A program made the position numbers and the translations under genes. Below are positions 8,827-19,184 of a stretch of DNA of 64,000 nt, piece by piece. The notes beneath the pieces were generated by a model. It was not told the DNA's origin, did not search any database, and worked only from the letters and a program-made list of their open reading frames with translations. Within the stretch, counting starts at the first letter, position 1. Each line of letters opens with the position of its first letter. Origin of the DNA: Sinorhizobium garamanticum (GTDB lineage Bacteria > Pseudomonadota > Alphaproteobacteria > Rhizobiales > Rhizobiaceae); NCBI RefSeq assembly GCF_029892065.1, contig NZ_CP120374.1, positions 1,178,001 to 1,242,000 on the forward strand. Reading direction: 5' to 3'.

Positions 8827-10728
8827 TCAGGTATCCTGTTCAAGCCAGAAGGTGTCGGGGTTGTAAACGCCGAAATAGCTCGTCGGTTCGAAGCCGTAGA
8901 GCGCCTCTTCCGGTACATTGCGGAGCTTGGAGGAGACGACGATCGGCTGCAGCGATGCATTGACGAGGCCGATCGAGAAGACCTGATCGGTGTAGATCGA
9001 CAGCATCGATTTCCAGATTTCCGTCCGCTCCGCGTCGGTGCTCGAATGCCGCCAGCGCTTGAGCAAGTCAAGAAGCTCGACCACAGGCGGCAGCTGCGGT
9101 GCCTCTCCCATTTCCCCGTGCGACAGGTAATTCAATCCCCAGACAGGCCACTGCAACTGATCGTCGGCCGTCGGTGCCAGTTGACCCGGGTTCATCTTCG
9201 CGGTCGGAACGCCGTTGTCGATGCCGAACCACATGGACATGATGATCTCGCCGCCGACCGCCCGGCTGCGGAAGGTGTCGCGCTGGGAAGTGCGGATGAA
9301 GAGCGAAATGCCGACATTCCGCCAGTAGTCGGTTATCAGCTGCAGAACGTCGGTCTCAAGCGTGCTTTCGCCCGCCGTCTCGACGACGATCTGCGCCGCC
9401 CGTCCATCCGGCAGGATACGGATCCCATCGCTGCCGCGCTTCGCCAGACCCGCCGCGTCGAGCAGGCTGTTGGCCTGGTCCGGATCGTGGGCCACCCAGG
9501 CGCTTGCGAATTCGGGACGGAACAGCGGACTTTCCGGCAGCACCGTATCGGCGCTCTCCTTGGTCAAACCATAGAAGACCGCCATGTTGATTTCGCGCCG
9601 GTCGATCGCCAGCGACAGCGCTCGCCGGACACGGACATCCTGCAGAAGGGGACGCCAGACCGGATCGGAAGCATTGAGATTGGGAAGCAGCGCCAGACGC
9701 GATCCCTGCGTCTTCTTCCACAGCTTGACCTTTATCGGATAGCGTTTCTCCGCATCCTTCAGGAAAGTGTAGTCGACGAAATCGATGCCCGCCGCCTGGA
9801 GATCGCTTTCGCCCGTGCCGGTTTTCGCCGGGATGAGCGAGGAGGAGCTGACGTTGAGCACGAACTTGTCGATGTAGGGCAGTTGCAGGCCGTTTTCGTC
9901 GACCCGGTGGAAATAGGGATTGCGCTCGAAAATGAACTGCTCGGCGGGAAGCGGTGTGGTGTTCCGCCAGGGATCGAGCGTCGGCAAATCAGGGTTTTCC
10001 GGGCGATAGGAGCGTGCCATGCGCATGTGCAGCTGGCTCCACTTCTTGACCCGCTCTTCCTTCATCGTTGCCTTGAGCTTGTCCTCGTCCTGATACTTCT
10101 TGTGGAACTGCTTGAGATAGGCCGACGGCATGACGATGACCAACGGCTGCGGAGCGGCGAGCTTCTGCAGAAAATCCGGGTTCGGCCTCGTCCAGGAGTA
10201 ACGCACCGTGCGCTCGTCGACGATCTCGAACTTACCCGCTTCGCCATCCATGACCAGCGCCGTCGGAAGACCCGCCGGAGAGAGGTCCTCGTTGAGCAGC
10301 ACATCTTCCCAGCAGTAGCGGAAGTCTTCCGTCGTAAGCGGCGTGCCATCCGACCACCTGTGGCCCTCGCGCAGGCGCAGGGTGAAGATGCGGTCCTCGA
10401 CCGTTTCGTAGCTTTCGAGAACGTCGGCCTGAAGGTTCAGTTGCTCGTCGAAGCCGACCAGCCGGCAATAGCCGTAGACCGTCATCAGGCGGATATCCTT
10501 GGCACTGCCGATGATGCTTCGGATCGTGCCGCCATGCTTACCGGGCGTGCGCCCTCTGGCCGCGACATTGATCACGCGCGGCGTTTTCGGCAGTCGCTCA
10601 TTGAGCGGAGGAAGTTTGCCTTCCGCAACCAGCGGCGCGAGCGCCTCGGCCTCCGTTCCCGCCGCAAGCAGGCGCGGCGGCAGAACGGTGGAAGCCAGCA
10701 TCGCCAGCGCGGTTCTCCGGGTGATCAT
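8827..10728 (-). CDS. Periplasmic substrate-binding protein, family 5 (OppA/YejA/AgpA-like)
   Basis: The protein has 633 residues, longer than the usual 500-550 of DppA/OppA and closer to the large cluster-C proteins that include YejA and rhizobial AgpA. The N-terminus [14 protein letters not shown] has a twin-arginine pair before a hydrophobic stretch ending near RLLAAG, so export by Tat or Sec with cleavage around residue 23 is likely. The family segment [18 protein letters not shown] (about residues 119-136) is clear. It delivers substrate to the permeases encoded just downstream. The start overlaps the upstream ATPase stop by 4 bases. Peptide or oligosaccharide are both possible ligands. 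Confidence 0.88.
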   Translation of the reverse strand: MITRRTALAMLASTVLPPRLLAAGTEAEALAPLVAEGKLPPLNERLPKTPRVINVAARGRTPGKHGGTIRSIIGSAKDIRLMTVYGYCRLVGFDEQLNLQADVLESYETVEDRIFTLRLREGHRWSDGTPLTTEDFRYCWEDVLLNEDLSPAGLPTALVMDGEAGKFEIVDERTVRYSWTRPNPDFLQKLAAPQPLVIVMPSAYLKQFHKKYQDEDKLKATMKEERVKKWSQLHMRMARSYRPENPDLPTLDPWRNTTPLPAEQFIFERNPYFHRVDENGLQLPYIDKFVLNVSSSSLIPAKTGTGESDLQAAGIDFVDYTFLKDAEKRYPIKVKLWKKTQGSRLALLPNLNASDPVWRPLLQDVRVRRALSLAIDRREINMAVFYGLTKESADTVLPESPLFRPEFASAWVAHDPDQANSLLDAAGLAKRGSDGIRILPDGRAAQIVVETAGESTLETDVLQLITDYWRNVGISLFIRTSQRDTFRSRAVGGEIIMSMWFGIDNGVPTAKMNPGQLAPTADDQLQWPVWGLNYLSHGEMGEAPQLPPVVELLDLLKRWRHSSTDAERTEIWKSMLSIYTDQVFSIGLVNASLQPIVVSSKLRNVPEEALYGFEPTSYFGVYNPDTFWLEQDT

Positions 10729-12617
10729 GGGCGTAGCTCCCTTGCATCCACCGACTTTCGGGCAAGGACGAAATGATCGCCGCCGAGATTCGCGGGAAAG
10801 AGGGCGTCTTCCTCACCATCGTCCGAGAACTGTGCTCCCCACCGCCGCTTGTCCGAGCCTCCGCTTGCCTGGAGGGCGTCGAAATCGAGCTTCCGGTCGA
10901 GATCGGGGTAAGGCACGGCCGCCAGCAAGGACTTCGTATAGGGATGTACGGGATTGCGCATCAGCACTTCACGCGGCGCGAGCTCGACGATCCGGCCGGC
11001 ACACATCACCGCAATCCGATCCGCCATGTAGTCTACGACCGCCAGATTGTGCGAAATGAAGAGCGACGTCAGGCCCAATTCCTTCTGCAAATCCTTGAGA
11101 AGGTTGAGAATCTGAGCCTGCACCGAGACATCAAGCGCTGAAACGGGCTCGTCGCAGATCAAGAGTTCCGGAACGAGCGCAAGCGCGCGGGCGATACCGA
11201 TGCGCTGCCTCTGACCGCCGGAGAAGCTGTGCGGATAGCGGTTGATGAAACGCTGATCGAGGCCAACGGCCTGAAGCAGAGAGCGAACGGTTTCGATCCG
11301 CGACTTCGGCGTTCCACGCCCGTGGATCTCAAGCGGCTCACTGAGAATGTTCTTGACCGTCATGCGCGGCGACAGCGACGAGACCGGGTCCTGGAAGACC
11401 ATCTGGATTTTCGCGCGCAGCTCTTTCAACGCCGCGCCCTCGAGTTTCAGGACGTCGACCGCCCTGCCGCCGTCATCGTAGGTTATCGATCCCGAGTCCG
11501 GCGTCACCGCACGCATCAGGATCTTGCTCACCGTCGTCTTGCCGCAGCCGCTTTCGCCAACCAGGCCGAGGCATTCGCCGCGGCGAATGTCGAAGCTGAC
11601 ATTGTCGACGGCACGATGCTCGGACGAATGTTTCCCGCCGAACCAACCCGAGCTTCGGGAGGTAAAGGTTTTCGACAGGTTACGGACGGAGATGAAAACA
11701 TCGGAGTTGGAAGTCTGGCGCGCCGGTCGATTTCCGAGAAGGTTTTCGGCCTTGACCGGCACCTCGCGCAGTGCCTTCAGGCGCTCGCCGGGCTTCATGT
11801 CGAAGTGCGGCACGGCGGCCATCAGGCCCTTCAGATAGGGATGCTGGGGATTGCGGAAGATCGCGTCGACCGGCCCCGCTTCGACGATCTCGCCGTGATA
11901 GATGACGACGACTTCGTCGGCCATATTGGCGACGACGCCGAGGTCGTGCGTGATCAACAGCATGGCCATGTTGAGCTTGGCTTGAAGCTCGCGCAGGAGC
12001 TGGAGAATTTGCGCCTGCACCGTCACATCGAGCGCGGTTGTCGGCTCATCGGCAATCAGGAGCGCCGGGCTGCAGATCAACGCCATGGCGATCATCGCAC
12101 GCTGGCGCATCCCGCCGGAAAGCTCGAACGGGTACATGTCGTAAGCGCGCGGCGGGTTGGAAAACCCGACATAGCCCAGAAGCTGCTCGGTCCTCGCTCT
12201 GCGTTCCTCCTTGTCCGCGTCGGTGTGTATCGTCATTACCTCGGAAATCTGGTTCCCGATGGTGTGGAGCGGCGACAGCGAGGTCATCGGCTCCTGGAAG
12301 ATCTTGCTGATGCGCGCCCCGCGAATGGCCTGGATATCGCGCCCGTTAGGCTCGAGCGAGAGCAGATCCTCAGGCTTGCCCGCGACGGCCGGGTCATTGA
12401 ACAAGACTCGCCCGCTGACCCTCGCAACGCTTGGCAAAATGCCCATGATCGCCTGGCTGATCGCCGACTTGCCGGATCCGGACTCGCCGACCAGCGCGGT
12501 TACCTTCCCCGGCAGAATCCTGAAATTCGCCCCCCTGACGGCTTCGACTTCGCCGCCGAGCACCGAGAATGTGATCCGCAGACCCTCAACCCGTAGCAGG
12601 TCCGCCCCTGATGTCAT
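10725..12617 (-). CDS. Fused double ABC ATPase (DppD-DppF/YejF type)
   Basis: The protein has 630 residues and two complete ATP-binding cassettes in tandem. The first has Walker A GESGSGKS, signature [15 protein letters not shown] and Walker [13 protein letters not shown]. The second has [24 protein letters not shown] and [12 protein letters not shown]. Oligopeptide-type C-terminal segments ([32 protein letters not shown]) follow each. It energises the two permeases. It is the first gene of the leftward transporter operon, and its 5' side faces a 221-base gap after the polysaccharide lyase gene. In E. coli the equivalent yejF is last, so the order here is changed. Confidence 0.92.
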   Translation of the reverse strand: MTSGADLLRVEGLRITFSVLGGEVEAVRGANFRILPGKVTALVGESGSGKSAISQAIMGILPSVARVSGRVLFNDPAVAGKPEDLLSLEPNGRDIQAIRGARISKIFQEPMTSLSPLHTIGNQISEVMTIHTDADKEERRARTEQLLGYVGFSNPPRAYDMYPFELSGGMRQRAMIAMALICSPALLIADEPTTALDVTVQAQILQLLRELQAKLNMAMLLITHDLGVVANMADEVVVIYHGEIVEAGPVDAIFRNPQHPYLKGLMAAVPHFDMKPGERLKALREVPVKAENLLGNRPARQTSNSDVFISVRNLSKTFTSRSSGWFGGKHSSEHRAVDNVSFDIRRGECLGLVGESGCGKTTVSKILMRAVTPDSGSITYDDGGRAVDVLKLEGAALKELRAKIQMVFQDPVSSLSPRMTVKNILSEPLEIHGRGTPKSRIETVRSLLQAVGLDQRFINRYPHSFSGGQRQRIGIARALALVPELLICDEPVSALDVSVQAQILNLLKDLQKELGLTSLFISHNLAVVDYMADRIAVMCAGRIVELAPREVLMRNPVHPYTKSLLAAVPYPDLDRKLDFDALQASGGSDKRRWGAQFSDDGEEDALFPANLGGDHFVLARKSVDARELRP

Positions 12618-12838
12618 TGCAGCACGCTTCCCTCACTACCCCAGAGCGCCGTACGTTGTCCCAAAACGCACATGGACGCTCTCCTTTTTGGTTCTACGCA
12701 TCTTTCCACCGAAGGCGTTTTCACCTCGTTGGCGATGCTATAGCGTCCGACACCAAAAAAAGAGTAGCCTAGCTTAAACGGGCTGTCCAGCACGCCCCCC
12801 GAGGCGTCAGAAGGGCTGCAGTTCAGCGGCCAAGCGGC
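12618..12838 (-). promoter_or_regulatory. Upstream region of the importer operon
   Basis: These 221 bases separate the lyase stop from the importer ATPase start. Read leftward, a T-rich run is followed by TATAGC, a possible -10-like element, around 12735-12760. This is weak and no operator is apparent, so the assignment rests mainly on position. Read-through from the cyclase-lyase pair is the alternative. Confidence 0.3.
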
Positions 12839-13807
12839 TTATGAGAACGGGCAAATACCGTTCGTCAGAACGTCGGCACACCGCGCCGACCGGCGGAAAT
12901 CGTCGTAATAAAGCGTCCAGTTGGTCGTGTCTGCCGCCCGGTATGGCCCAAACTTGAAATACTGATTCTGGCCGAGCCCCTTATCCGCATGGCCGATATG
13001 CCCCTTCACTGTAATGACCGCCTGACCATTGGCAAACAGCTCGATATGTCCGGAACCGTCCGGCCCGGGCTTGGTGAAGACAGCGAAGTCGATCCAGCCG
13101 GACTTCGGATCCGGCAGCGGATTGCCATGATTGGTGACTGTGATCCCGGTTGTGCATGAATTGAAAAGGCGGCCGTCTTCGGGCTTCCAGTTCGGATCGG
13201 CCGCGACCAGCATGCGCATCTGGTTGAGTTCGGGGCGCACCCAGACGGGAACCTCTCCCGGCGCGCAGCTCGCCGGCGTATTCTCCGGCCCGGTGGACAC
13301 TGGTGGCAGATAATTGGTCTCGACGGTAACGAAGAGCTTACCCAAGCTCATGCGGAACGCCAGAAAGGGACTGAAGTCTCCGTTGGCGCCGTGATCGATT
13401 TCACGTTTCCATTGCGCAATGAGGTAACGATGGTCTCCACTCGGAACGGGATCGGCGAACTTGACCGAAAAGCCGTACCAGACTCCCTTGTCGTAAGGCA
13501 CGCGCAATGCGGTCTTCTCCCAGATTTCCGCCCGCTCGCTGCACCCGTCGTCCGACTGTCGGCATTTCGGCACGATGGACAGTTTCAACCCGCCATTTCC
13601 GGTGCGCTTGACGTCACTCTGAAACACATAGGAACCGGCGCTCTGTTCGACGTTGTCGCGATAGTAGAGCCCGCCCTCAGGGGCAAAGCCCGTACCCTCG
13701 AACCCGTCGACCAGCTTCTGCGCCAAGGTCGGTTGCTGTTCCGTCGATTGTGCAGGCGCAACGCTTGTCGCAACGAGTGCTGCGGCCAGAAAAACGACAC
13801 GGAACAT
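12839..13807 (-). CDS. Secreted polysaccharide lyase-like protein (heparin-lyase-I-like fold)
   Basis: The protein has 322 residues. A Sec signal peptide is visible (MFRVVFLAAALVATSVAPAQS), with cleavage near residue 21. The body has beta-jelly-roll character, with segments such as RAEIWEKTALR, WYGFSVKF, YLIAQWKRE and NQYFKFGPYRA that recall the polysaccharide lyase family PF14099. An exact catalytic residue cannot be assigned by eye. A strong AAGGAGG lies just before the ATG. It is 31 bases after the nucleotide cyclase gene on the same strand and upstream of the importer operon, suggesting that released fragments could be taken up. The role could be turnover of the local exopolysaccharide or of a plant or algal uronan. 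Confidence 0.75.
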   Translation of the reverse strand: MFRVVFLAAALVATSVAPAQSTEQQPTLAQKLVDGFEGTGFAPEGGLYYRDNVEQSAGSYVFQSDVKRTGNGGLKLSIVPKCRQSDDGCSERAEIWEKTALRVPYDKGVWYGFSVKFADPVPSGDHRYLIAQWKREIDHGANGDFSPFLAFRMSLGKLFVTVETNYLPPVSTGPENTPASCAPGEVPVWVRPELNQMRMLVAADPNWKPEDGRLFNSCTTGITVTNHGNPLPDPKSGWIDFAVFTKPGPDGSGHIELFANGQAVITVKGHIGHADKGLGQNQYFKFGPYRAADTTNWTLYYDDFRRSARCADVLTNGICPFS

Positions 13808-13838
13808 CGAACCTCCTTAAAGCGAGCGTCTTGCCGAT

Positions 13839-15188
13839 CTATTGCAACATCTTGTCGATGAGGCCGCGTGGCCCCGGCGACAGCTTCGTATTGCGATAGA
13901 GCAACATGACATGCTCTGCCTCGGAAAGTCCATCCTGAGTTGCATCGTCGGGACGCTCCTCCGCGATCGCTGCAAGCGCTGTGTCCTTGGGATAGAGGAT
14001 GGTGAATTTCTGCCGCACGCCGCGCAGTTTTTCCTGTCCGAGCGCCGCCCAGTCGCCGCCGCAATAATTGACGAAGGCTTCGCTGGCGACGACGTTATGG
14101 GCGTATTTTTTCGTCAGGTTCTGCAGGCGCTGCACCTCGTTGACCGCCGAGCCGAAGACGGAAAAGGTCAGCCGGTCGCGAAGCCCGACATTGCCGAACA
14201 TGACGTTGCCCACATGGAGGCCAATTCCATAGCCGATCGGATCGCGGCCCTGTCTCTTTCTTTCGGCGTTCAGGGCCGCCACGCGCGCGGTCGCCGCGCT
14301 CACCGCGGCGAACGCCTCACGGCTCGCCATTTCCGACGGCTCCTTGTGGCGGCCGCAAGGATAGACGGCGATGAATCCGTCTCCAACGAAGCTCAGGATC
14401 TGGCCGCCGTTTCGATTGAACGGCGTCGCGATCGCATCGAAGAAACCGTTCAGCGTCTCGATATAGGCCTGGCGACCTTCCTTCTCCGCGAGCATGGTCG
14501 ATTCCCGCATGTCGGCCATCACCAGGACGGCGCGCACGGTCTCGCCGTCGCCGCGCCGCACCTGGCCGCTCATCACGCGCCGTCCGGCGTTGGCGCCGAG
14601 ATACGTCGTCAGCATGTTGTCGGCGAGCTTGCCGAGGACGGCGACCTTGGCAGCAACCGCCAGATGATTCTGCAGCTTGAGCAGCGCCGCGATCACATCG
14701 TCGCTGAAGCCGCCGTGCCGGTCCGTCGTCCAGGACCCCACCATGCCATGGTCGGAATCGGTCCCGAGCGGTTGCATGAACGCCAGATAATCGGTGGCCC
14801 CAGCCTCTTTCAGCTCATCGAAAATCGGAAACTCCGACACCTCCGCCGGATCGATGCGCCGCCTCACGTGATCGAGATTGTTGTTGAGCAGATAATAATA
14901 GGGGCTGCGCAGAAACCGCTCGGGATTGAGCGCCAGCTCCTCATGGCGCAAACCGCTCACCTCGACGCCCTTGCCGCGCCACCAGGTAAAACCGAGCGCG
15001 TCATAGAGCGGATGCAGCATCGAGAAGGACAGATGGACGCGCATGAGCGGCAGGCCCGCCGCCGCCAGCCGTTCGCAGAAACCCCGCACGAGGGTTTCGA
15101 GCGTCTCGTCGCTCAACGATGCTCGCATGAGCCAGTCTGCGACCTTGTCCAGAAGAATTTCGGAAACGCTGTTGTTGATCGGGCTCAT
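13839..15188 (-). CDS. Class III adenylate/guanylate cyclase
   Basis: The protein has 449 residues from ATG 15188, preceded by GAGGA at suitable spacing; an earlier in-frame ATG at 15221 is less likely. No membrane segment is evident. The C-terminal catalytic domain keeps the key residues: Asp226 in MADMREST, Asp270 in FVGDGFIAVY, and Asn350 and Arg354 in GSAVNEVQRL. The domain should therefore be catalytically competent and make a cyclic nucleotide, most likely cAMP. The N-terminal 200 residues have no domain that I recognise and are presumably regulatory. Rhizobia carry many such cyclases. It is probably co-transcribed with the lyase downstream. Confidence 0.87.
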   Translation of the reverse strand: MSPINNSVSEILLDKVADWLMRASLSDETLETLVRGFCERLAAAGLPLMRVHLSFSMLHPLYDALGFTWWRGKGVEVSGLRHEELALNPERFLRSPYYYLLNNNLDHVRRRIDPAEVSEFPIFDELKEAGATDYLAFMQPLGTDSDHGMVGSWTTDRHGGFSDDVIAALLKLQNHLAVAAKVAVLGKLADNMLTTYLGANAGRRVMSGQVRRGDGETVRAVLVMADMRESTMLAEKEGRQAYIETLNGFFDAIATPFNRNGGQILSFVGDGFIAVYPCGRHKEPSEMASREAFAAVSAATARVAALNAERKRQGRDPIGYGIGLHVGNVMFGNVGLRDRLTFSVFGSAVNEVQRLQNLTKKYAHNVVASEAFVNYCGGDWAALGQEKLRGVRQKFTILYPKDTALAAIAEERPDDATQDGLSEAEHVMLLYRNTKLSPGPRGLIDKMLQ

Positions 15189-15577
15189 GGCATTCCTCAT
15201 CATTGGCATGACGGTCAACACCGACGGCTATCGCGCGGGCCTTGCAATCAAGGCCGCGTCCACCTGTGATGCCCGTTGTAACGAACGGCGTCTGCCGTGC
15301 TTGGCGGCAGGAGTTGCGGCGATTGAATCGCAACATCTTCTTGCTTGCAGATATTTACCGGCGAGCCCGATTTCCAGAGACGTTCGAAATTTTTGATCAT
15401 GCGTGATCGTACACGGGATTGATCGTATAATTGCACCCTGTAATTGTTGGGGTGGTCGGCGACCTCCGCCCCCGCGCTTGACTTGCGACACCTTTCTCGC
15501 CAACAAAACGGCGACCTTTTCCGGCAGTCGGGATCGTCGCAATCGCCCGCCCTGCCCCTGACAGATGGAACCCTATC
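15189..15577. other. Divergent intergenic region upstream of cyclase and UDP-sugar dehydrogenase genes
   Basis: This stretch of 389 bases holds promoters for both divergent genes. A TATAAT hexamer is at 15426-15431 on the plus strand, but no good -35 sits 16-18 bases upstream. TTGACT at 15477-15482 is another isolated hexamer. GATCA and TGATC near 15395-15408 form a short inverted repeat. Open frames here look like chance. Confidence 0.35.
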
Positions 15578-16915
15578 TTGACCTCCCTTCATCACGACAG
15601 GCTGCTTGAATCGATCTCAGCGCGCCAGGCCCGCGTCGGCGTCATCGGCCTCGGCTATGTCGGCCTGCCGCTCGCCGTCGCGGTGGCACGCTCCGGTTTT
15701 CCGGTAACCGGTTTCGACATCGATCCAGCGAAGATCGTCGCTCTGGACGATGGCCGATCCTATATCGAGGCCGTTACGGATGAGGCGCTTGGCCGTGAGA
15801 TTGCCGCGGGCCGGTTCCGTTCGACGACCGATTTCTCTGATCTTGGCCAATGCGACGTGATCGTCATCTGCGTGCCAACGCCATTGACCAGGCACCGCGA
15901 TCCGGACCTCTCCTTCGTCGAAGGAACGGCACGCTCGACCGCCGCCACGCTGCGGTCGGGCCAGCTCGTGGTTCTCGAGTCGACCACCTATCCCGGCACC
16001 ACCGACGGCATCGTCCGCTCGATCCTCGAAGAAACGGGACTGAAGTCCGGCGAGGACTTCTTCATCGGCTTCTCGCCCGAGCGCGAAGACCCGGGCAACC
16101 GCGTCTTTGAAACTGCGAGCATCCCGAAGATCGTGGCCGGTGACGGGCCGCGCGCGGCGGCGCTGATGCAGCATTTCTACGGCGCCGTGGTCAAGACCGT
16201 CGTCCCGGTCTCCTCGAATGCCACGGCCGAAGCAGTGAAGCTTACCGAGAACATCTTCCGCGCTGTCAACATTGCCCTCGTCAACGAGCTCAAGGTCGTC
16301 TACGAGGCAATGGGGATCGACATCTGGGAAGTCATCGAAGCCGCCAAGACGAAGCCGTTCGGCTATATGCCCTTTTACCCGGGGCCGGGACTCGGCGGGC
16401 ATTGCATCCCGATCGACCCTTTTTACCTGACCTGGAAATCCCGCGAATACGAACTGCCGACGCGTTTCATCGAACTCGCGGGGGAAATCAATTCGGCGAT
16501 GCCGCGCCATGTCGTCAGCCGGCTCGCCGAGGCGCTCGACAGGCGGCAGGGCAAGGCGCTCAGCCGTTCAAACGTCCTCGTCATCGGTCTCGCCTATAAG
16601 AAGAACGTGCCGGACATTCGCGAAAGCCCCTCGCTCAGGCTGATCGAGCTCATCGAGGAGCGCGGCGGCAGCGCTGCCTTCTACGATCCGCATGTCGAAG
16701 AGATTCCCTCGACCCGCGAGCATCTCCCCTTGAAGGGCCGTCGATCGATCCCCTTTAACGAGGAAAGCGTGCGCCGGTTCGACGCCGTGCTTATCGCAAC
16801 GGACCATGACGGCATCGACTATAAGGCGCTGGCGGATTGGGCGCCGCTGATCGTCGATACGCGCAACGTTTTTGCACGTCTCGGCATTGTAGCGGACCAC
16901 GTGGTGAAGGCATGA
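15578..16915 (+). CDS. UDP-N-acetylglucosamine 6-dehydrogenase-like (WbpA family)
   Basis: The protein has 445 residues. The Rossmann loop GVIGLGYVGLPLA is at about residues 21-33. The catalytic Cys276 is in GPGLGGHCIPIDP, with Lys221 and Asn225 in KLTENIFRAVN. The C-terminal domain has GLAYKKNVPDIRESPS. These motifs resemble WbpA, which oxidises UDP-GlcNAc to the uronic acid, more than plain UDP-glucose dehydrogenase, but substrate choice is an inference. The start is a TTG; the ATG at 15565 is out of frame and terminates at once. The product would feed an acidic polysaccharide. The DUF3095 gene is convergent, with stops 19 bases apart. Confidence 0.88.
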   Translation: MTSLHHDRLLESISARQARVGVIGLGYVGLPLAVAVARSGFPVTGFDIDPAKIVALDDGRSYIEAVTDEALGREIAAGRFRSTTDFSDLGQCDVIVICVPTPLTRHRDPDLSFVEGTARSTAATLRSGQLVVLESTTYPGTTDGIVRSILEETGLKSGEDFFIGFSPEREDPGNRVFETASIPKIVAGDGPRAAALMQHFYGAVVKTVVPVSSNATAEAVKLTENIFRAVNIALVNELKVVYEAMGIDIWEVIEAAKTKPFGYMPFYPGPGLGGHCIPIDPFYLTWKSREYELPTRFIELAGEINSAMPRHVVSRLAEALDRRQGKALSRSNVLVIGLAYKKNVPDIRESPSLRLIELIEERGGSAAFYDPHVEEIPSTREHLPLKGRRSIPFNEESVRRFDAVLIATDHDGIDYKALADWAPLIVDTRNVFARLGIVADHVVKA

Positions 16916-16934
16916 AGTCGCTTGCGACCACCCT

Positions 16935-18098
16935 TCAGCTAGCTGGAGCGAGCGCTGCCTTGAGATTCTTTGCCGCCATGGCGTAGCCGCCGGCCGCGCC
17001 GTCGATGAAATGCACGTGATCGCGGCTCATGGCCGCCGGTACGATGCAGGTCATCAGCGCGGAATCCTGCTGATGCAGCCCGTAGCTGGAGACGCCGGAC
17101 TCGGCCGCCCGCTTCAGCCTTTCTTCGATCTGGCTGAGCCGCTCGATGCCGATATCGATCGTCATCTTCAGCCCGTCGTCGAACTTGCGAAAGTCGGAGT
17201 TGCGGACCAGATCGCGCTTGTATTGCGTGGTATCGAACTTGCCGAGGTTCCAGCCGAGCTTGAAGCACAAGAACAGCACCAGGCTCTGCAGGGTTATCCA
17301 CGACCAGGCGAGGAAACGTCGACCTCTGGGCGCCACGGCGCGCGATTCGACCGCGACCCCTTGCATGGAAAGCCGCGGCTCGGGACCGTTTTCCGGCACC
17401 GGATGCCCGCCGCGTTCCTCGCCTTCGGCCAATGCCACGATGTCGCCGACAAGTGCCTGGAACTCCGGACCATTGCCGCGCAGACCCGGAATGGCAATGA
17501 TCGAGACGATTGCCCCATGGCGGGAGACAATCGGATTCCAGCGGCAGGATAGCCCGGTCAGATCTGGCCTGCTTCCGGCCGCCGCGGCCTCGATTTGGTA
17601 GCGCCCGGCCTTCATTTCCGCCTCTGCCCAACTGGCACCGCCACCGGAAAACATGGCGTAGGACACCTCCTCGCTAGCCTTGAAACGCGCGACGCGCATG
17701 TCGAGCCCGCTGGCACGGATGTCGGCGACCGGAACAAGTGCTGCCCGCAGTTCGAGGCCAAGCTCTTCCGCGACCCAGGTCTTCGCGGCCGCCAACGCAG
17801 CACGCGCCTTTGATGCCATTGCGGCCGGGATTGCGGCAAGCGCCCCGTCGCCTCCGAAGACGAAGGGCAGGTTTCTTTCGTCGAGTGCATTCATCAACGC
17901 CGATATGACGCTTGCGCCCGCCATGTTGACGGCCTTGTAACGACCCTCCGCAATGGCGCTGGTCGAGTCGACGATGTCGGCAACCGCGAGCACCCATCCA
18001 TCCGGCAAGGGCCGGTAGTTGCCCTCGTCGGCAACCCCCTCGAATGCCTCGAAAAGGGGAAGGTCGTCGTAGAACTGCATATCAGCTGCCTGCGTCAT
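16935..18098 (-). CDS. DUF3095 family, cyclase-like protein
   Basis: The protein has 387 residues from ATG 18098; a TTG at 18110 is an alternative start. It matches the uncharacterised DUF3095 family as I recall it. The sequence shows two segments like the metal-binding loops of class III cyclases: ADIVDST with Asp41, and FGGDGALAAI with Asp84. A single hydrophobic helix lies near residues 270-285, probably membrane-embedded. Whether it makes a nucleotide signal is untested, and the Asn/Arg transition-state pair is not obvious. It lies two genes from a canonical cyclase and is divergent from an MBL hydrolase. Confidence 0.7.
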   Translation of the reverse strand: MTQAADMQFYDDLPLFEAFEGVADEGNYRPLPDGWVLAVADIVDSTSAIAEGRYKAVNMAGASVISALMNALDERNLPFVFGGDGALAAIPAAMASKARAALAAAKTWVAEELGLELRAALVPVADIRASGLDMRVARFKASEEVSYAMFSGGGASWAEAEMKAGRYQIEAAAAGSRPDLTGLSCRWNPIVSRHGAIVSIIAIPGLRGNGPEFQALVGDIVALAEGEERGGHPVPENGPEPRLSMQGVAVESRAVAPRGRRFLAWSWITLQSLVLFLCFKLGWNLGKFDTTQYKRDLVRNSDFRKFDDGLKMTIDIGIERLSQIEERLKRAAESGVSSYGLHQQDSALMTCIVPAAMSRDHVHFIDGAAGGYAMAAKNLKAALAPAS

Positions 18099-18353
18099 GA
18101 CTGCGTCCAACCTCTTCGACTTTAGCCCAATGCGCTCGAGAATCGCTTTATTCTTCTTCGCTTCGTTCTAAATTACGTTAGATCCGAAGATAAAGTTTCA
18201 AAACAGGCTTTGGAGAGCAGGACTTAGAAATAAAGCAACCCGTACAATCTAATTGGAACTTATGCCGTTGCAGGACCCTTATGATCTGTGCTTGTCTAAG
18301 GAAATGCACGCAGGCAAAGGCGCCGAGGCGGGCAAGACGAAGCCAAAACGGGA

Positions 18354-19184
18354 ATGCAGGAAAACACCTTTCGAGTGCGGTTCTGGGGAGTGCGAGGCAG
18401 TTTGCCGGTATCCGGCGAACAATTTCTACGCTATGGGGGAAATACACCCTGCATCGAAGTCCGTTGCGGCAGCGAAGTCCTGATCTTCGACGCCGGCTCG
18501 GGGCTGCGCGAAGCTGGGGTGGCGCTCACGTCGGAGGGCATCTCGGCGTTCGACCTGTTCTTCACGCACAGCCACTATGATCACATCATCGGCCTCCCCT
18601 ATTTCAAGCCGATCTACAATTGCAGCACCGCTGTGCGTTTCTGGTCCGGCCATCTTTACGGCAGGATGAGCACCAAGAGAATGGTCGGCGAGTTCATGCG
18701 GCCGCCATGGTTCCCCGTCGATACCGACATTTGTCAGTCGAGCATGGACTGTGTCGACTTCCGCCCGGGAGACGTGCTCGCGCCCCGCAAAGGGGTTACC
18801 ATCCGCACGACGAGTCTCAATCATCCCGGCGGGTGCGTAGGCTACCGGATCGATTGGGGCGACCGTGCCGTCGCCTTGATCTATGACACCGAACACGAGG
18901 CCGGTATTCTCGATCCAGCAATCCTTGAGTTCATCGCCGGCGCCGACCTTATGGTCTACGACTGCACCTATCTCGAGTCGGAGATGGCGACCTATCGAGG
19001 CTATGGGCACTCGACCGGCATGCACGGCGCCAAGCTGGCGCAGGCGGCCGGCGTGCGGCGCCTAGCAATGTTCCACCACGATCCGTCGCGGACGGATGTT
19101 GAGCTCGCGGCGATGGAACAGGAAGTACAGGCCTTTTTCGAAGGGGCCTTCGCGGCCCGCGACCGCCAGATCATCGAGCTATGA
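18354..19184 (+). CDS. Metallo-beta-lactamase-fold hydrolase
   Basis: The protein has 276 residues, cytoplasmic, with no signal peptide. The full metal site HxHxDH is present at residues 72-77 (HSHYDH), preceded by IFDAGSGLR, with later ligands likely His135 region (LNHPGG), the Asp in IYDTEH and the His in MFHHDP. The WGVRGSLPV and RYGGNTPC segments are typical of the MBL subgroup related to RNase Z and cyclic nucleotide phosphodiesterases. The substrate is unknown; a phosphodiester is plausible from the subgroup and from the nearby cyclase and cyclase-like genes. Its end overlaps the convergent deacetylase gene by 14 bases. Confidence 0.8.
   Translation: MQENTFRVRFWGVRGSLPVSGEQFLRYGGNTPCIEVRCGSEVLIFDAGSGLREAGVALTSEGISAFDLFFTHSHYDHIIGLPYFKPIYNCSTAVRFWSGHLYGRMSTKRMVGEFMRPPWFPVDTDICQSSMDCVDFRPGDVLAPRKGVTIRTTSLNHPGGCVGYRIDWGDRAVALIYDTEHEAGILDPAILEFIAGADLMVYDCTYLESEMATYRGYGHSTGMHGAKLAQAAGVRRLAMFHHDPSRTDVELAAMEQEVQAFFEGAFAARDRQIIEL

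Noticed and set aside
8746..10776. Rightward open frame of 676 codons opposite the binding-protein gene
   Set aside because: The leftward frame has a signal peptide and family motifs; the rightward one has none.
15228..15595. Short leftward frames of about 100-115 codons upstream of the cyclase
   Set aside because: They are Arg-rich, without a ribosome-binding site or recognisable family, and lie in a divergent promoter region.
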